Notes under the pieces: generated by a model | Told to the model about the DNA's origin: nothing | Database searches by the model: none | Seen by the model: only the letters and a program-made list of their open reading frames with translations | Shown: one piece after another, positions 35,376 through 47,764 of the stretch | Layout of the letters: every line of letters starts with the position of its first letter | Position numbering within the stretch: the first letter of the stretch is position 1 | Program-made: the position numbers and the translations under genes | Assembly: GCA_964035545.1 (NCBI GenBank) | Contig: OZ037767.1 | Coordinates: 16,053,498-16,117,497, forward strand | Direction of reading: 5' to 3' | From: Bugula neritina | Taxonomy: Eukaryota > Bryozoa > Gymnolaemata > Cheilostomatida > Bugulidae | Length of the DNA: 64,000 nt

Positions 35376-36908
35376 AGTACAATTGAAGTTTACAAAATAT
35401 ATACAATTTAATACAATATATAGTTTTCTTGGATCAAGTTCAAACAATGTTGTGTTTGCTGACGTGATGTTAACAGAATTCAAACATCTATTGAAAATGG
35501 CTTCAACGTAGCATCATGCTTCTCTATCTTTATTTATGAAATAAATAAATTAACTGTGTAATGGTTGAATCCCGTACAAAAGTTTAAAGTGTGCCTCTTT
35601 TCTAAAAGTTAAACTGCTAAGTTTTTATATGCTTTCAGGGTATAAAAACTGTTTGCTAAGTTTGTAAGTTCTTTTGGTATTTTATTACCTGAGCTACTAT
35701 ATTTTTTCTAAATATAAACTTGAAATTATAACAGTATGGTAATTATAGATCATAACATTTAATACAAAATTATGTTGATTAAAAATAGTCAAAACCATTT
35801 TTATATTTTGGTATAATTCTCAGACTCCATCAGCAGTTGAAAAAAAATCTTTTAAGTATTTTGCCATCAGTCTTTAATAATAAAGGCGTAAACTTTTCAG
35901 CTAAACAAATTAGTTTATAGTTAATTTTACAAGCCAGGAGATAAAAGGTTCAGCATTATCCTATATAGTATATACCATAATTATTATGTAATAAGATCCA
36001 CTTTCAAAGAACTGACACCAAGGGAAAAGCCATGTAATTACTGGTCACTCTGAGAAGATTAAAGATTGAAAAACGCAGAAAGCCAAGAATTAAAGCCTGT
36101 AATAAGGTAATAGCTAAAATCTAGAGATATAATGATTACTATTTTAAGTAAAATAACCTATATAACATAATTATTATGTGTAATAAGATCTGCATTGAAA
36201 AGACTGAAACCTTTGAAAAGGTTCTGTATATAATTACTGACCAATCTCGAAGGATTGAGAAATTGAGAAATGCTCAGGGTCAGCATTTGTCCTCTACCAA
36301 GATAATTATTATGTAATAAGATCTAATTTTATAAGACTCACTACTAAAGAAAAGCTGTATACTGACCAATCAGAAAGGATTAGAATTAAAAATCTCAGAA
36401 AGTCAAGAATCGAAGTCTGTGATTATAAAGTTACATAACGTACTGGCACTAGCTGGTAATTACAGTCAGTTTCGGTAAGTGCTGTAAATTTGGGCTGAAC
36501 CTATGGAATCTCTCCTTGCTATGAAATCCCTCCTGAGTTGTTTGTACATACAACTTTGATGTGTGATTTGTTTTTATTTATAAGGTTTGTCTTGAACATC
36601 AAAGAATTGTAGCCCAAACAGCTACATGGAAGCGGTTGATTCTAGCTCTATTTCCGTGAATACAGATGTGCAACTGCACCTGATACTTGTTAAACAGCTC
36701 TACCAGTATTAATATCAAACTCGATTTTGTTTTAACCAATAGATAAAACAGTAAATGAAACGTACAGGATGTGTGTTTTGACTAGTTATACTCTAAAATT
36801 GCAGCGAATTAAACTTTTCATTGATTTGCAAGTATCTCCTATCACTTGATAAATCTATTAAACTTGTTTTAAAATATTTCAAAGTTTGATTTTATTATGT
36901 ATTAACAG
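33441..36908. other. Duplicated spacer after TRIM-like copy 2
   Basis: This matches 53936 to about 57780, up to about 36895 where the homology ends. It is A+T-rich with TA runs at about 35110-35176 and 35322-35371. A perfect 16-bp inverted repeat, GTAGTGTGTTCAGATT at 35256-35271 and its complement at 35304-35319, lies between them. I see no gene. Confidence 0.6.
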
Positions 36909-39755
36909 CGTGGATACGACTTGTTCAAATCGAGCTTCTCGAATCCAGCCTCTGTTCTTTACCACAACTCATCGCCTTTACATCGGCCTCAACACCAGGC
37001 TCCACAACCCTCACTAACTTCTAGTCTGTTAACTCCACCACTGAGTGAACGTAGCAGCCACTGAACTGAAACTTATAGTTCAATGGTAGCAGCAGCAGTG
37101 TAGGTGAGTTATAGGGTAGACAACTCTAGTTCTTATTTGACAACATTTGAAAATAATTGATGACTCCTATAATAAAATGATTAGCATAACATTATATATA
37201 GTTGAAAATAGTTTTTAACAACCAGGTTTTAAATTTTGAGCTTTTAGGTATAAATAATGAAGAAAGCAATCAAATAAATAGACTAAATTATTTGAATTTA
37301 TAGAAGTTACTCTCTCTTTACTGGGAAAATCTTTTGGTAGAACTACAAGCTATGCTAGATGCATATTTAATACTATTACATATATCTATTTAGCCCTGAG
37401 TATAGAAAACTTTTGGACTGCTTCTGAATTTTTGTAGGCACGATAAAATATAGGCTGTTAGTACTTGTTTTTTATGATTGCAGCTATATATATTATTTTT
37501 GATTACAGAGTCCTCGAATGAAGGAGTTTCTTCCCCTACATCAACCAAATCGGCCATCTTGGATTTGAGAAAATCTACTGCTAAAGAAACATCATTAAAA
37601 CGAAAAACACCAAACAAAGGTAATCCTAAACTTGAATGTCTATTTTGTTAGGTTTGCTGAGTATATGCAGCGTCATAAATAATATTATTTTGATCTAGTA
37701 TCTGCAAGGTATAGTTGTTGTTTTATTTTAAATGTCTAGTCAAAATTGTGCTTTCAACATCTTTACATAACACACGTTACATTCGTAAGCATATTTAAGC
37801 ATATGTAAGCATGAATACAAGCATATATAAGCAAGTATGTGTAAACATGCTTAAACATCCTTAAACATGCATAAGTGTGCGTAAGCACATGTATGCACGT
37901 TTCAGCATGATTAAGTAAAGACATCATAATTTCAGAAGTTGCTAATCCATCAAAGAAAAAGCGAGAAAACTCGAAGCAGAACTTGAAGCAAACTCGCAAG
38001 CTGAGCGTTACTGAGCAGTCACCTATATCTGGCATTCTGATTCGAAGAGTCACCAAGTCCCATAATTCTACACCAGATGTCAAATGTAGCTCAGAACTCT
38101 GTGGGGATATTGACTCGATGTAAGTGTTGCTAATTATTTGTTTTTATTTTTTCTTTCAGAAAAAACTGTTGGAAATTCAAATTTTCCACTGATCAAAAAA
38201 GAATTATTGCTTATACAAAAGTTATCGATTTCAACTTTTCTGTACTACATTTTGACTTTCAATGTAATTTCTTTCAAGAATTAGATTGGATGCTTGCTAT
38301 TATTATATTATTGAACTATTTTTGGAAAAAATAATATTTAATTGCAAAAAATAATAAAATATTTGTTAGGGTTTTGTCTATTATAGGTTATCTACAGACA
38401 TGATAATATAAATAAATGAGTAGACTACAGCAAATCAATCTACCTTTGCCGGCTAAAGTTTTGTAAGCCATACCTGCATTGGGCTGTTATTTTACCTGCA
38501 TGCAGGTACCATGTAGTGGTTATCATTTCACCTGCTGCATATGGCTTAATGTTGGGCTATTTTTTACCAGCAGGTATAACAATGTTGGGCTATTACTTTA
38601 CCTGCAAGTATAACAATGTTGGGCTATTACTTTACCTGCAAGTATAACAATGTTTAAGCTACCTATTATTTTACCTGCAGGTATAACAATGTCATAGACT
38701 ATTATTCTACCTGCAGGTACAATGTGGTGGACAAATCGGAAGAATCCAAGAGGAAGCTGATGAGCATCAAGAACGTAATTGGAGACTATATCTGTAGACT
38801 GTGTGACACCAAGTATGCAAGTGTGTACGACCTGGCTGAACACAGATGTCCGAGCATCATCTACATAGAGTACAAGTGTCCTGAGTGCTCAAAAGGTTAG
38901 AGATCATGTAATGTTAAGTTCACCCACTAGCAGTTGTAGTGCAAAGGTTAGGGCACTTGCTTGCAAGCTGGCGGTCTGCGGTTCAAATCCTAGTGGGGGC
39001 AAGAAGTTTAATAGGTAAAAGTCTGATTAAACTAAAATGAACAAATTTTCCCATGTAACAAATAAACTTTTATATACTTTTTGTTCAATATTCAACTGAA
39101 TTAAATAACGTAACACAGCTATAGACCTGGGTAAATGACATGTAAAATGCAGTAAATAACAATAATTGGTAACAGGCAGCAAAAATGCTTATGCTGCTGC
39201 CAATGTTTAAAAACTGTTTAACTTTTAGAAGTATAACTATAGCTAGTCATACCATGTTATGATATTAATTTAAATAAATATTTTTTTCTCTCAAATTACC
39301 AGTAAACTATAAAAATAAGAATAGATAAATTTATAAAATACAAATTATTGAAAAAGCATATTAAAAACTTATTTACTAAAGCTTTTGGCAACCAAAACTT
39401 TAGTAAGTTAATACATATACTATATAGAGTTTTACTTTGTGGTAAATAGAGAAATTCAATTTATGTCTTTTATATGGTAATACATTTATATTATTTATAT
39501 TATATTACAAATTATTATATAATCAATATCTTTGTATCATGTTATTTGAATGTTTTATCTGTTGACTTTAATCTTTCAGTGTTCAACTGCCCAGCAAACT
39601 TGGCATCCCACAGGCGTTGGCACAAACCTAAACCTGCAGCAGACTCTCAACCCAACACTTCAAAACACAGAGAGAAAACAACTACCAAACAAATAGTTAT
39701 TGCAGCTCCGCAGCGAATACCAAACCCTGGAAGGATAACTTCTCATGATGACTAA
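36909..39755 (+). CDS. INSM: INSM-like C2H2 zinc-finger transcription factor (5' end not found)
   Basis: Four exons are well supported: 37509-37619, 37936-38119, 38717-38895 and 39580-39755 (stop TAA). They encode a Ser/Lys-rich region, then NVIGDYICRLC, a C2HC-type finger (CRLCDTKYASVYDLAEHRC), IIYIEYKCPEC and a C2H2 finger split by an intron and ending CPANLASHRRWHKPKP. That is the hallmark of the first two fingers of insulinoma-associated (INSM) proteins. Vertebrate INSM proteins have five fingers and a SNAG repressor motif; here the protein stops about 40 residues after finger two. A possible earlier exon, 36909-37050, has a matching phase through a weak donor C|GTAGCA and contains GYDLFKSSFSNPASV. 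Read further it meets a stop at 37062. No SNAG motif or start was found. Homology with the duplicated spacer begins only about 14 bp upstream, so the 5' end may have been displaced. AATAAA at 40046-40051. Confidence 0.8.
38480..38716 (+). repeat. Minisatellite copying a splice acceptor
   Basis: About six to seven units of roughly 35 bp, each containing TTACCTGCAGGTATAACAAT or a variant. The last unit contains the true acceptor, CTACCTGCAG|GTACAATG, of the exon at 38717. Several earlier units keep the CTGCAGGTA core. Confidence 0.8.
38923..38998 (+). repeat. tRNA-like SINE head in the INSM-like gene
   Basis: CCCACTAG (38923-38930) can pair with CTAGTGGG (38990-38997). TAGTGCAAAGG (38938-38948) resembles box A, with a GTGC/GCAC D-stem, and GGTTCAAATCC (38980-38990) is a box B. 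The anticodon arm is irregular and no CCA or terminator follows. A tRNA-derived repeat in the last intron is more likely than a working tRNA gene. Confidence 0.5.
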
Positions 39756-40664
39756 GTTAAAATCATGTGTAAAATTCTTGTGAGACTTCCTTTGCTGAAT
39801 TCTTTCGTTCATAGTAAAATATTTTAAAGAACAAACCCCCACTCCACCCACTTTCTTACTTTGTGGTTACTTATTTATATTATTTATTAGAGACCTTTAT
39901 AGCCAAAGGCTTTGTGCAATCCTATAAATATAAACATTGTTTTAGATTTTAGTGTTTTTATAGTATAAATTATATTATATATTGTTTCCTTTTCATGGTT
40001 TAATTTAAGTTATTTATGATGTTGTCCACCATTTGAATTCCGTCCAATAAAGCTCTAACTGTCAAGTACATGTGAATACGCAATATGCTTCAAATGGAGT
40101 GGAACAAAAGTGAAAGATAAAATCTCTACAGTATATATAGTTACATAATTCTACATCTCCAGTACTAAAGCACTTATAAGACTGGGATGTAGCTAACTCA
40201 AACAAAAAATAGCTATTTCTGTATGTTTCAGGAACTAAAGTATTAGAATTATCTTTCCAGAAAACTATAAGCCTAAAGTCTTTACTTTATAAATATGAAT
40301 TTTTGGAAATTGAAAGATTATTTTTACTAAACTTTGTTTATCGTAAGCTTCTGCTTTTACATATTTTAAGTATTTGGAATCACTTTCGAATTTTAAAATT
40401 CTTACAATATTAAAAGAATAAAAGTTTTTAATCTTCACTGTATATATGAGTATAGAGGCAGTTTGCTTATTAATGTTTAAAACACTGTCATAGTATTTCT
40501 TTCTTGTAGTTTTAAAATTTTCTACAGTTGCATTAAAAGTTACAAATTTTAATTATAAGGATAATATAAAAGCAGCATTTCCCTTTGCTTACAAAGCTTT
40601 ACAACTATAGCTAACACTTGCATGCAGTGGAATCATTTTAGAGATCAAAAGCCTGAGATAGAAT
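39756..40664. other. 3' UTR and flank of the INSM-like gene
   Basis: The likely polyadenylation signal is AATAAA at 40046-40051. Beyond it the sequence is A+T-rich and unique in the window until block B begins at about 40665. No gene seen. Confidence 0.55.
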
Positions 40665-43330
40665 TTGCTGTTCATTTGCAGAAATTGAATTCATTTTTCT
40701 GTTTAATGTACCATCTGAACATATTTGCTGAAAAAAACTATGAGTTGGAAAAAAAATTGAACCATTTGCTTACTTGAAATTTTGAAAACTACATAATATA
40801 ATATAAATATATAATATATATATTTTCTTGAGGAACTGTTTTCACCTGGTTAGCCTTGTTGCTAGCAAGGAATAATTTTAACACTCTACAATATCTTTTA
40901 ATTTGAAATTGTAACTGATTAACAGTTTTGGTTTACTGTTGATTATAAGATTTTATGGCAGCTCAGATTCAAACAGCTTACATGCACTATTTTATTACCT
41001 TTTTTTCTAAAAAAAACTCTGTTTGTAAAAAAAATATAACTTATACAAATTTAAAAAAATTATGTTTTAATGGCTTTTACTAGAATTAAAATTAAAACAA
41101 TATTTTTTTGGATTGAAGTATTAAAATTTGTTCAACTAAAATAAAAGGAAAATTTATGAAATTTTGTATTAAGCATTTGACTGGTTTTGTTGTAGAGTTA
41201 CAGTAAAATTCTGGAGAGAATTCAGAAAAGCCACAGAAATTTCTTCCTTAACATCAAATATTAAAATTCTCAAAAATAAAGTTAGTATAGGAGAACCTAA
41301 AGAAGTGCCACCTTTTAGTACATCTGTGACAAGAAAGTGGGTTTGGGGTCTTCCTCCACAATAAAGTGTATTAGCTACAGGCAAAGTGATGTTTATAACA
41401 ATATAAGTGTTTTACAAAAAGCATTACTGCAACTGATGTGCTCCTCTCAACTAATACTATGATTGAACAGCCCAGGTCATCTAGAGGTCAAAGAGTAGCC
41501 TCAACTCATAGTGTTCAGACTGTAAACAGCACAACTCACTAAGTGTCCATCTCTGCACAGAGCTGTGAGCTGAGTTTCTCCTGCACTGAGGTCAGGTGCT
41601 GGACAGCCTTAAGTGATGCTATACTATGCTAACAAAATTCAATTCATATTTCTGTATTTTTATGTGTGAAATTATCATATGAATGTGTGATAGTTGAATT
41701 ATATACAGAGATTCAAAGTGTGCATTTTTTCTAAACATCTAACTGCCAAGCTTTATATGCTTTCAAGTTGAAATGTTTTTCAAGTTTGCAAGTTATTTTT
41801 GATACTTCAATATATCTTAGCTATTTTCTCTACATTTAAACTTGAAATTATAACTCGTGCCAAAATAAAACAGCTCACAACATTTAGTGCAAAGTGATTT
41901 TAATTACAAATTGTTAAAAGCATTTATATATTCTTTTGCTTAAATAGTTAGAATTCTCTTACTCTAGCCGCAGTTTAAATAGTTCAAACACTTTCGCCGC
42001 CTACTTTCTTTCAGGAAAAAATTTTCCATTATTTCAGCATCAGCTTTCACTAATATATAATTCGTGAAATTTTCAGCTAAACAAATTAGTCTAGTTAATC
42101 TTGCAAGCCAAAAAAAGAAGATTTAGCAGTTATTCTGTACCGTTATAATTACGTAATAAGATCCACTTTTAAAAGACTCACACCTTTAAAAAGCTGTATA
42201 ATTACTGACCAATCAGAGAGGATTAAAATTTGAGAAACTCGGATAGCTAAAAATCAAAAGCTGTAATGGAAGAATTACATAATAGAGTAGCTGTCATCAG
42301 CTGGTAATTACAGTCAGTTGTGGGTAATTATTGTATTTGCATGTGAGCTGTATATCCAATGGAATCAGTCAAACTTATACTAAATTTGATCCAGTAAATT
42401 TGTTTTTAAAGTTCAGGTCGTTTTTAACATCAAAGAATAATGCACCAACTATTCTTAATTATAGAAAATGAATTCCTGCAAGACTTTATTCTCTCAACCA
42501 TCATTTTTAGCTTTGATTTGTCAGGTTTAATACTTAGAAATGTCATTGTAAAAGTTTTACACCTATTTTCAAACTTCCAAGTTTTATTTGAGAGAAAATA
42601 TGGTTATAGAATACTATTAATAAAAATATGTTATACACACCATAAAACATACATTATACATAGTTGAACTGCTCAAAGCATACTTCAATTGAAAAACAAT
42701 TTGTTTTTCAATAATATAACATATACTATATACATATAAAGCATGGATTTTATGACGTCATCATTTTAGTCTTCTTGCATATTGTGGCTTATCATATATA
42801 ACTATGAAACTTGAGCTGTTATAAACATTTTTGTTTGCTGCAAGAAGCATCAAATAAATCAAAGGATTTTCATGTTAATTATTTACACTACTTTACTTCC
42901 TTTTTACCTTTTTTTAAGTAGAAATGGCAACACTTTTCATCGATAGGATGTTTTATTTTACTCTAAATAGTTACTTTACTATAAATGGCAGTGGGAGACA
43001 AAATTAACCAACCAGAGTTATTATATAAATCACTAAAATATAATTCATTATGGTTTCAGTTGGAATCTTGAACTTTTTCTCTAAAATGATTGGATAAGAC
43101 TATTTGCATATTTAAAGGTTCATCATCACCACTTGGAGTTTGGTTTTATAAAATATTATAAGAAGTTGGCCTAAGTTTATATATTAACCAATCACGTGCA
43201 TACGTTACTGCATTTGCTCAACCTAGTTCCTTCTGAGGTATAGGGCTCTTCCCAGGAGGTAGGGTTTTTCCCAGAGTAGTTGACCTAGTTTTACGTTGAC
43301 CAATCAAATTCGAATACATTCGATTGTGAC
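40665..43330. other. Duplicated spacer, block B left part
   Basis: This matches about 12417-15121. Small open frames at 41169-41384 (-) and 42440-42667 (+) show no domain. I see no gene until the small one at 43415. Confidence 0.6.
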
Positions 43331-43338
43331 TATAAATA
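43331..43338 (+). promoter_or_regulatory. TATA box of the small gene
   Basis: TATAAATA, 77 bp upstream of the longest bracketed leader's ATG at 43415 once counted to the start of the exon leader (about 84 bp start to start). The same motif and leader precede the stranded exon in block A. Confidence 0.55.
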
Positions 43339-43414
43339 CAGCAGTGTGTTCTGTTAAGGTTCAGTCTACAACTTATCTGTTTAATACATCTGAATCTGAA
43401 CTCTATTCTCCACA

Positions 43415-44374
43415 ATGAGCAGCAACAGCACATTTGGTGAGTGACTATGCATACAATACTTGTATTTTTATTCTTTAATAGGCAACATTAAAGAGAATAT
43501 TCCATCTTGAAATTTTGGAACTAAATTATATCTGAGAGTAATTAAAAACATTCCCATCATTATATAGCTAAAAAACCTGTTTTAATGTTTTTCTATTTTT
43601 AAAATGTAACTTAATAAATTTCATGTAACTTTAGTTTAGCTTGCAGAGCCTTAAAAACTTATTCTAATCTGATTCTAATCTATAACAAACTAGTAATACT
43701 GCAAACTGTTAATGTAATATTACAGCTAACTCTTTCAGTACAAGGTATTAAATTAAAAAATACTTGCTTATAATACTAAATTGCAGTGCAATACAATAGT
43801 GTAATACATAGTTGAGTACAGAATGTGATGTATAAAATTGCATAACACTATATTTTAATTTCAGACATTAAAAAACTCCCTCCAAAGAAGAGGTACACAT
43901 TAATATGGAGGAATTTTAACATTCCTCCACCTGCACACATAGCAAGACAATATGCTGAGATAATCCAACCAGAACCATACTATGATTATAATGAGTAAGT
44001 ACTGCTTTACTGCTGAGTCTTTCTGTTGTAACCAAAATTCTTAGTCAAACTGCTCTCTGATTACCAAATAAACTTTCTCCATATAATTATTTATAGTCTA
44101 GGTCTGTCAGGTTTGTGTTTGCAAAGTTTAAATTAACAATAAAGGCATATATTTAGATATAGAAGTATTCCATGCATTCAGTAGTTCTATTAGATGATGG
44201 TGCAATTCTAAACTTTGACTGACAGAAGAGAAACTGTTATTAGTCTTCATAATAATATCTGAATAACTATTATTTTATTATACTTTTAGAAAGATGACAA
44301 GTTACCTCCAAGATGGCGGACTACATACATATTATGTAATAAACTCTGATACTCAGGTGAAAAGGGGGAGCTGA
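43415..44374 (+). CDS. Small three-exon gene, 78 residues, unknown function
   Basis: Exons 43415-43436, 43865-43994 and 44290-44374 (stop TGA) join in phase through good donors (GTGAGTG, GTAAGT) and acceptors (AATTTCAG, ACTTTTAG). A TATA box lies at 43331-43338. The protein starts MSSNSTFDIKKLPPKKRY, has a basic N-terminal third, the segment NFNIPPPAHIARQYAEI, an acidic Tyr-rich stretch (PEPYYDYNE) and a polar tail. It has no Cys, signal peptide or membrane segment. I do not recognise it. The CAG|GTGAAA just before the stop could also be a donor, in which case more exons would follow. Block A keeps only exon 1. Confidence 0.5.
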
Positions 44375-46689
44375 ATCTGTCACATGCTGAGGAATTGAAT
44401 TAGTCAGTTTTCTGTATTTTATTAACTGATCTAAACAAGTTTCTTCAAGTGTAAAGTTAGCTGAAATGTCAAACCATTATGTCAACATGATATTTCTATT
44501 TATATAACTATATAATTATATGATATTGTATATAAATATATAATGTACTATATTTTACTTGATTGTATTATTTGAACTAATAAAACTATTTTATTATCTT
44601 GTATATACCAGGCGGGCTGAAGTATGAATGTGATTTGAATATATGTGCTTACAAATATATTTTATTGCATCTAATAATAGATTGTAAATTTTATTGCCTG
44701 CCAAACAAGCAACTTACAGAAAATTTGAGTGAAAAAATCAAAGCTAAAAGTCTATTTCTGTAGTAGATTACATAACATTTTAAAGACTGCTGCTTTAACC
44801 ATATGTAGTAACTGCTTTGAATTCAGCAGCCATCAGTCTGTATATCTGGTGTTAGCGAGGAATATTTTTAATTTGCATGTATTATTATTTTAACACACCC
44901 AGCTAAGACTTTCTCTACATTTAAACATGAAATCATAATTGCAGAATCAACACATGCCAATAGTGATATTCAGTATTTTAAATTTTGCTCGCTTAAATAA
45001 TTATAACGCAATTCTTAGGCCAGTAAATTTTTACTGGCTTTATTCAGCTTTAACAGTACAAAAACCATATTTTGTCACTTATGCTGCCTATTTCTCCCCT
45101 AATGAACAAAGTGTTTGATTATTTTGGCGAGGGCATGTTTCTTCAATGTTAAAGGTCTTTCAGGTAAAAGAAATTTAAGAGTTCAATAGTTTAGTTTATT
45201 TACAGGCCAATGAATGAAAGTTTCGTAATTACGTATCATAATTATTATGTAATAAAATCTACTCTCAAGAGACTCACATCTTTGAAAAGCTGTATGATTG
45301 CTGGCCAATCTGTGAGGATTAAAAATTGAGAAACTCATAAAGCTAAAAATTAAAGCCTGTAAATATAAATTTACATAATAGAGTAGCTGGTATTAGCTGG
45401 TAATTACAGTCAGCTTGGTAAGTGCTGTGCATCTGAGCTAAGTCTATGGAATCTACTCTACTTATACTAAATTTGGTCCCATAAACAAGTTTTCAGAGTT
45501 TAGGTTGTCTTCAACACAAAGAATAATTCACTAACCAATCTTAAGCAGTATGATGGCTGCAGCAAAGTCATCAGCTGAAGCCATCATATTAATAATTTAA
45601 TTTATTGCTCCTTGCTTTATACATGCATAATGTAATTATTATATAATCTTACATTTAATCAAATATAACAAAAAAATGTAGACTTGTATTGTATATTATG
45701 TCTATGATATATGTAAATTGCGTCTTTAGAAAGGGGGAATTTGATAGTAAACATCTATGGAAGGGGAGATGATGGTATGACAAAGGTTTGGAATCGTTTA
45801 AGTTCTTATGGAATGAGCTGCACTTTAGCGTAGGCAACTTATAACTATTGTTTACATCTCGTAACTAAGTAGCTAGCCGCCACAATTAGCGATCCCTGAC
45901 TCCGGCGCCCAAGGTTTTATTTGATTTAGTCAATGGACGTTTCCGTAGTTACCAGGTTACCAAGTGTCCGGCCAGTTTACAGACCGATACTATAATAATA
46001 GAAATAAAAATATACTCTCGTGTAGTTTGAGTAATATCATTATTTCTCAAATTAATGTGGTACTTTATCATGTTTACTGTCTATTTATATTATATTTATA
46101 CTTACTCTTAATCTTACTCTAACAATAACAGTAACGACTAACTCTTACTCTTAGTGAATTACTATCACTCTGTAACACACTAATACTAATAGTAATACTA
46201 ATAGTAATACTAATAGTAATAATATTTGCTATTTAGTATTTAAGCGTGCCATTCTCTAAATTAAAATCATTATAATATTATTAAAAATTAAATAGTTGGT
46301 AATCTTTAACTTCAAATGTATAACAATAAATTATTGTTATAAACTCAAAGTTGAAGATTACCATATTAATCAAATGATATAAATTATTGAATATTCTATT
46401 ATATTTATTATTATATTACTTATTCAAAAAGTTATTGTTACAATAAACTTAATGATTTTAATTGACTTCAAGTTTAGGGTCAAGTTTTAATAATGGAAAA
46501 TTGATCTACTACTAGTACAAATTTTTAGATTCATGTTACACTTACTCAATTTGAATATCAGAATATCTTACCCATGGTACTAGTCAGTTAATAAGCACAA
46601 TGAATAGTAATCACTGCATGCAATTACTATTTACAATCTTTCACCTTGCAAAGTCTTCTTACTATATTATCATGATGTATTCAATCACT
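44375..46689. other. Duplicated spacer, block B middle part, with an empty transposon site
   Basis: This matches 15430-16565 and 20361-21189. The single TCGTAACT at 45859-45866 is the unoccupied target of the foldback element. About 0.2 kb at 45548-45728 is absent from block A and begins with a hairpin, TATGATGGCT facing AGCCATCATA. No gene seen. Confidence 0.65.
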
Positions 46690-47540
46690 GTCTGGTTTAA
46701 TCCGCTTTTGTATGTATAGATCTTCTCATCAGTTTTGGTAAGGAAAGTATTAGCTAGCGCCAAATCACTACTTCTTGCATACTCTAGTATTTTCTCTCCA
46801 TCATCATTCCTGACTTACCTTTATGCCATCTCTCAAAGCCCTCCAGTTAAACTGTTCAGTCATGTCCATTCCGGTCTCCTGCAAATATCAGTTGTTCTGA
46901 TGCCGGGGTGAGTGTAATGGTTCCTTCCAGTTGGTTCCAGAATCGCTGCTCTTCCTGCTCTTTGCAACCCTGTCATGCAGGGCGCATATACGGTCACTAT
47001 TTTGTATGTCTTCTCAGGTGTTATTAATTTCATTGCCATTATTCTTTCAGATGCTCTCTTAGTTGCTATTACTTTGTCTTGCCACTCCTCACTAAGGCAT
47101 ATTGCAACTCCATTTCTCGGTCTTCTACCTCCACTATAGTATAGTTTATAAACATCTCCGATGTTTCTTGTTTTTCCTCCCTCTTGTCCTTCCTCCATCG
47201 CGTGTCCTCCATGCATACTATGTGTATTTTTCTTTTATTCATCTTGTCTGTTACCTCTCTACTCTTTCTTGTTAGGGTGCCTATATTAAGGAATGTCAAC
47301 CTCAACTTTATTTGCCTCGCTTGTTTTCTTCTCACAGCGTCAATGCATAAGTGCCATTGCGCATCGCTTCCGGGGTATGCCCTATAGTGTTAGCTGTCTA
47401 TATTCTGATTGCCTCTGGCATAATTGTTTGTGGGGCATGTTTCATTAAGGACTAGATGCTCTTCCTGATGTCCACCCTCTGTGTTCACCTGGGCTCGGGA
47501 CCGGCTGTTTGCTCCTCTGGTTTGCTGAGCATTCAGGAAA
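46690..47540 (-). pseudogene. RTE-type LINE endonuclease fragment, uninterrupted
   Basis: This is the block-B counterpart of the split LINE fragment in block A. Minus-strand frames 47335-47069 and 47216-46860 carry an AP-type endonuclease start: LRLTFLNIGTLTRKSREVTD, HIVCMEDTRW, YYSGGRRPRNGVAICLSEEW and TVYAP. At least one frameshift separates the pieces and no reverse transcriptase follows. ATAT at 46885-46888 is the empty target of the LTR element. The LINE would have nicked its target with this domain; the fragment is inactive. Confidence 0.75.
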
Positions 47541-47764
47541 CATTCTGACTATCATGTATACCAGTGTTATTACCTGCCTTTGTTTAACATAATTTTTCAT
47601 GTCTTTATATGTATAGTTGGTTATTGATGGTCTGGTTAAGACCTAGAACTTAATAGGTCAGTCTTTGGTTGGGAAAGTGAAGGACAAACCTTCACAGATG
47701 TAGGTTAAATATTATGCTAAGAGTACGTGTATCTTTTACAGGACTTCCTTATCATATAACCAAG

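Noticed and set aside
38923-38998. Functional tRNA gene.
   Set aside because: Irregular anticodon arm, no terminator, position inside an intron; a tRNA-derived repeat fits better.
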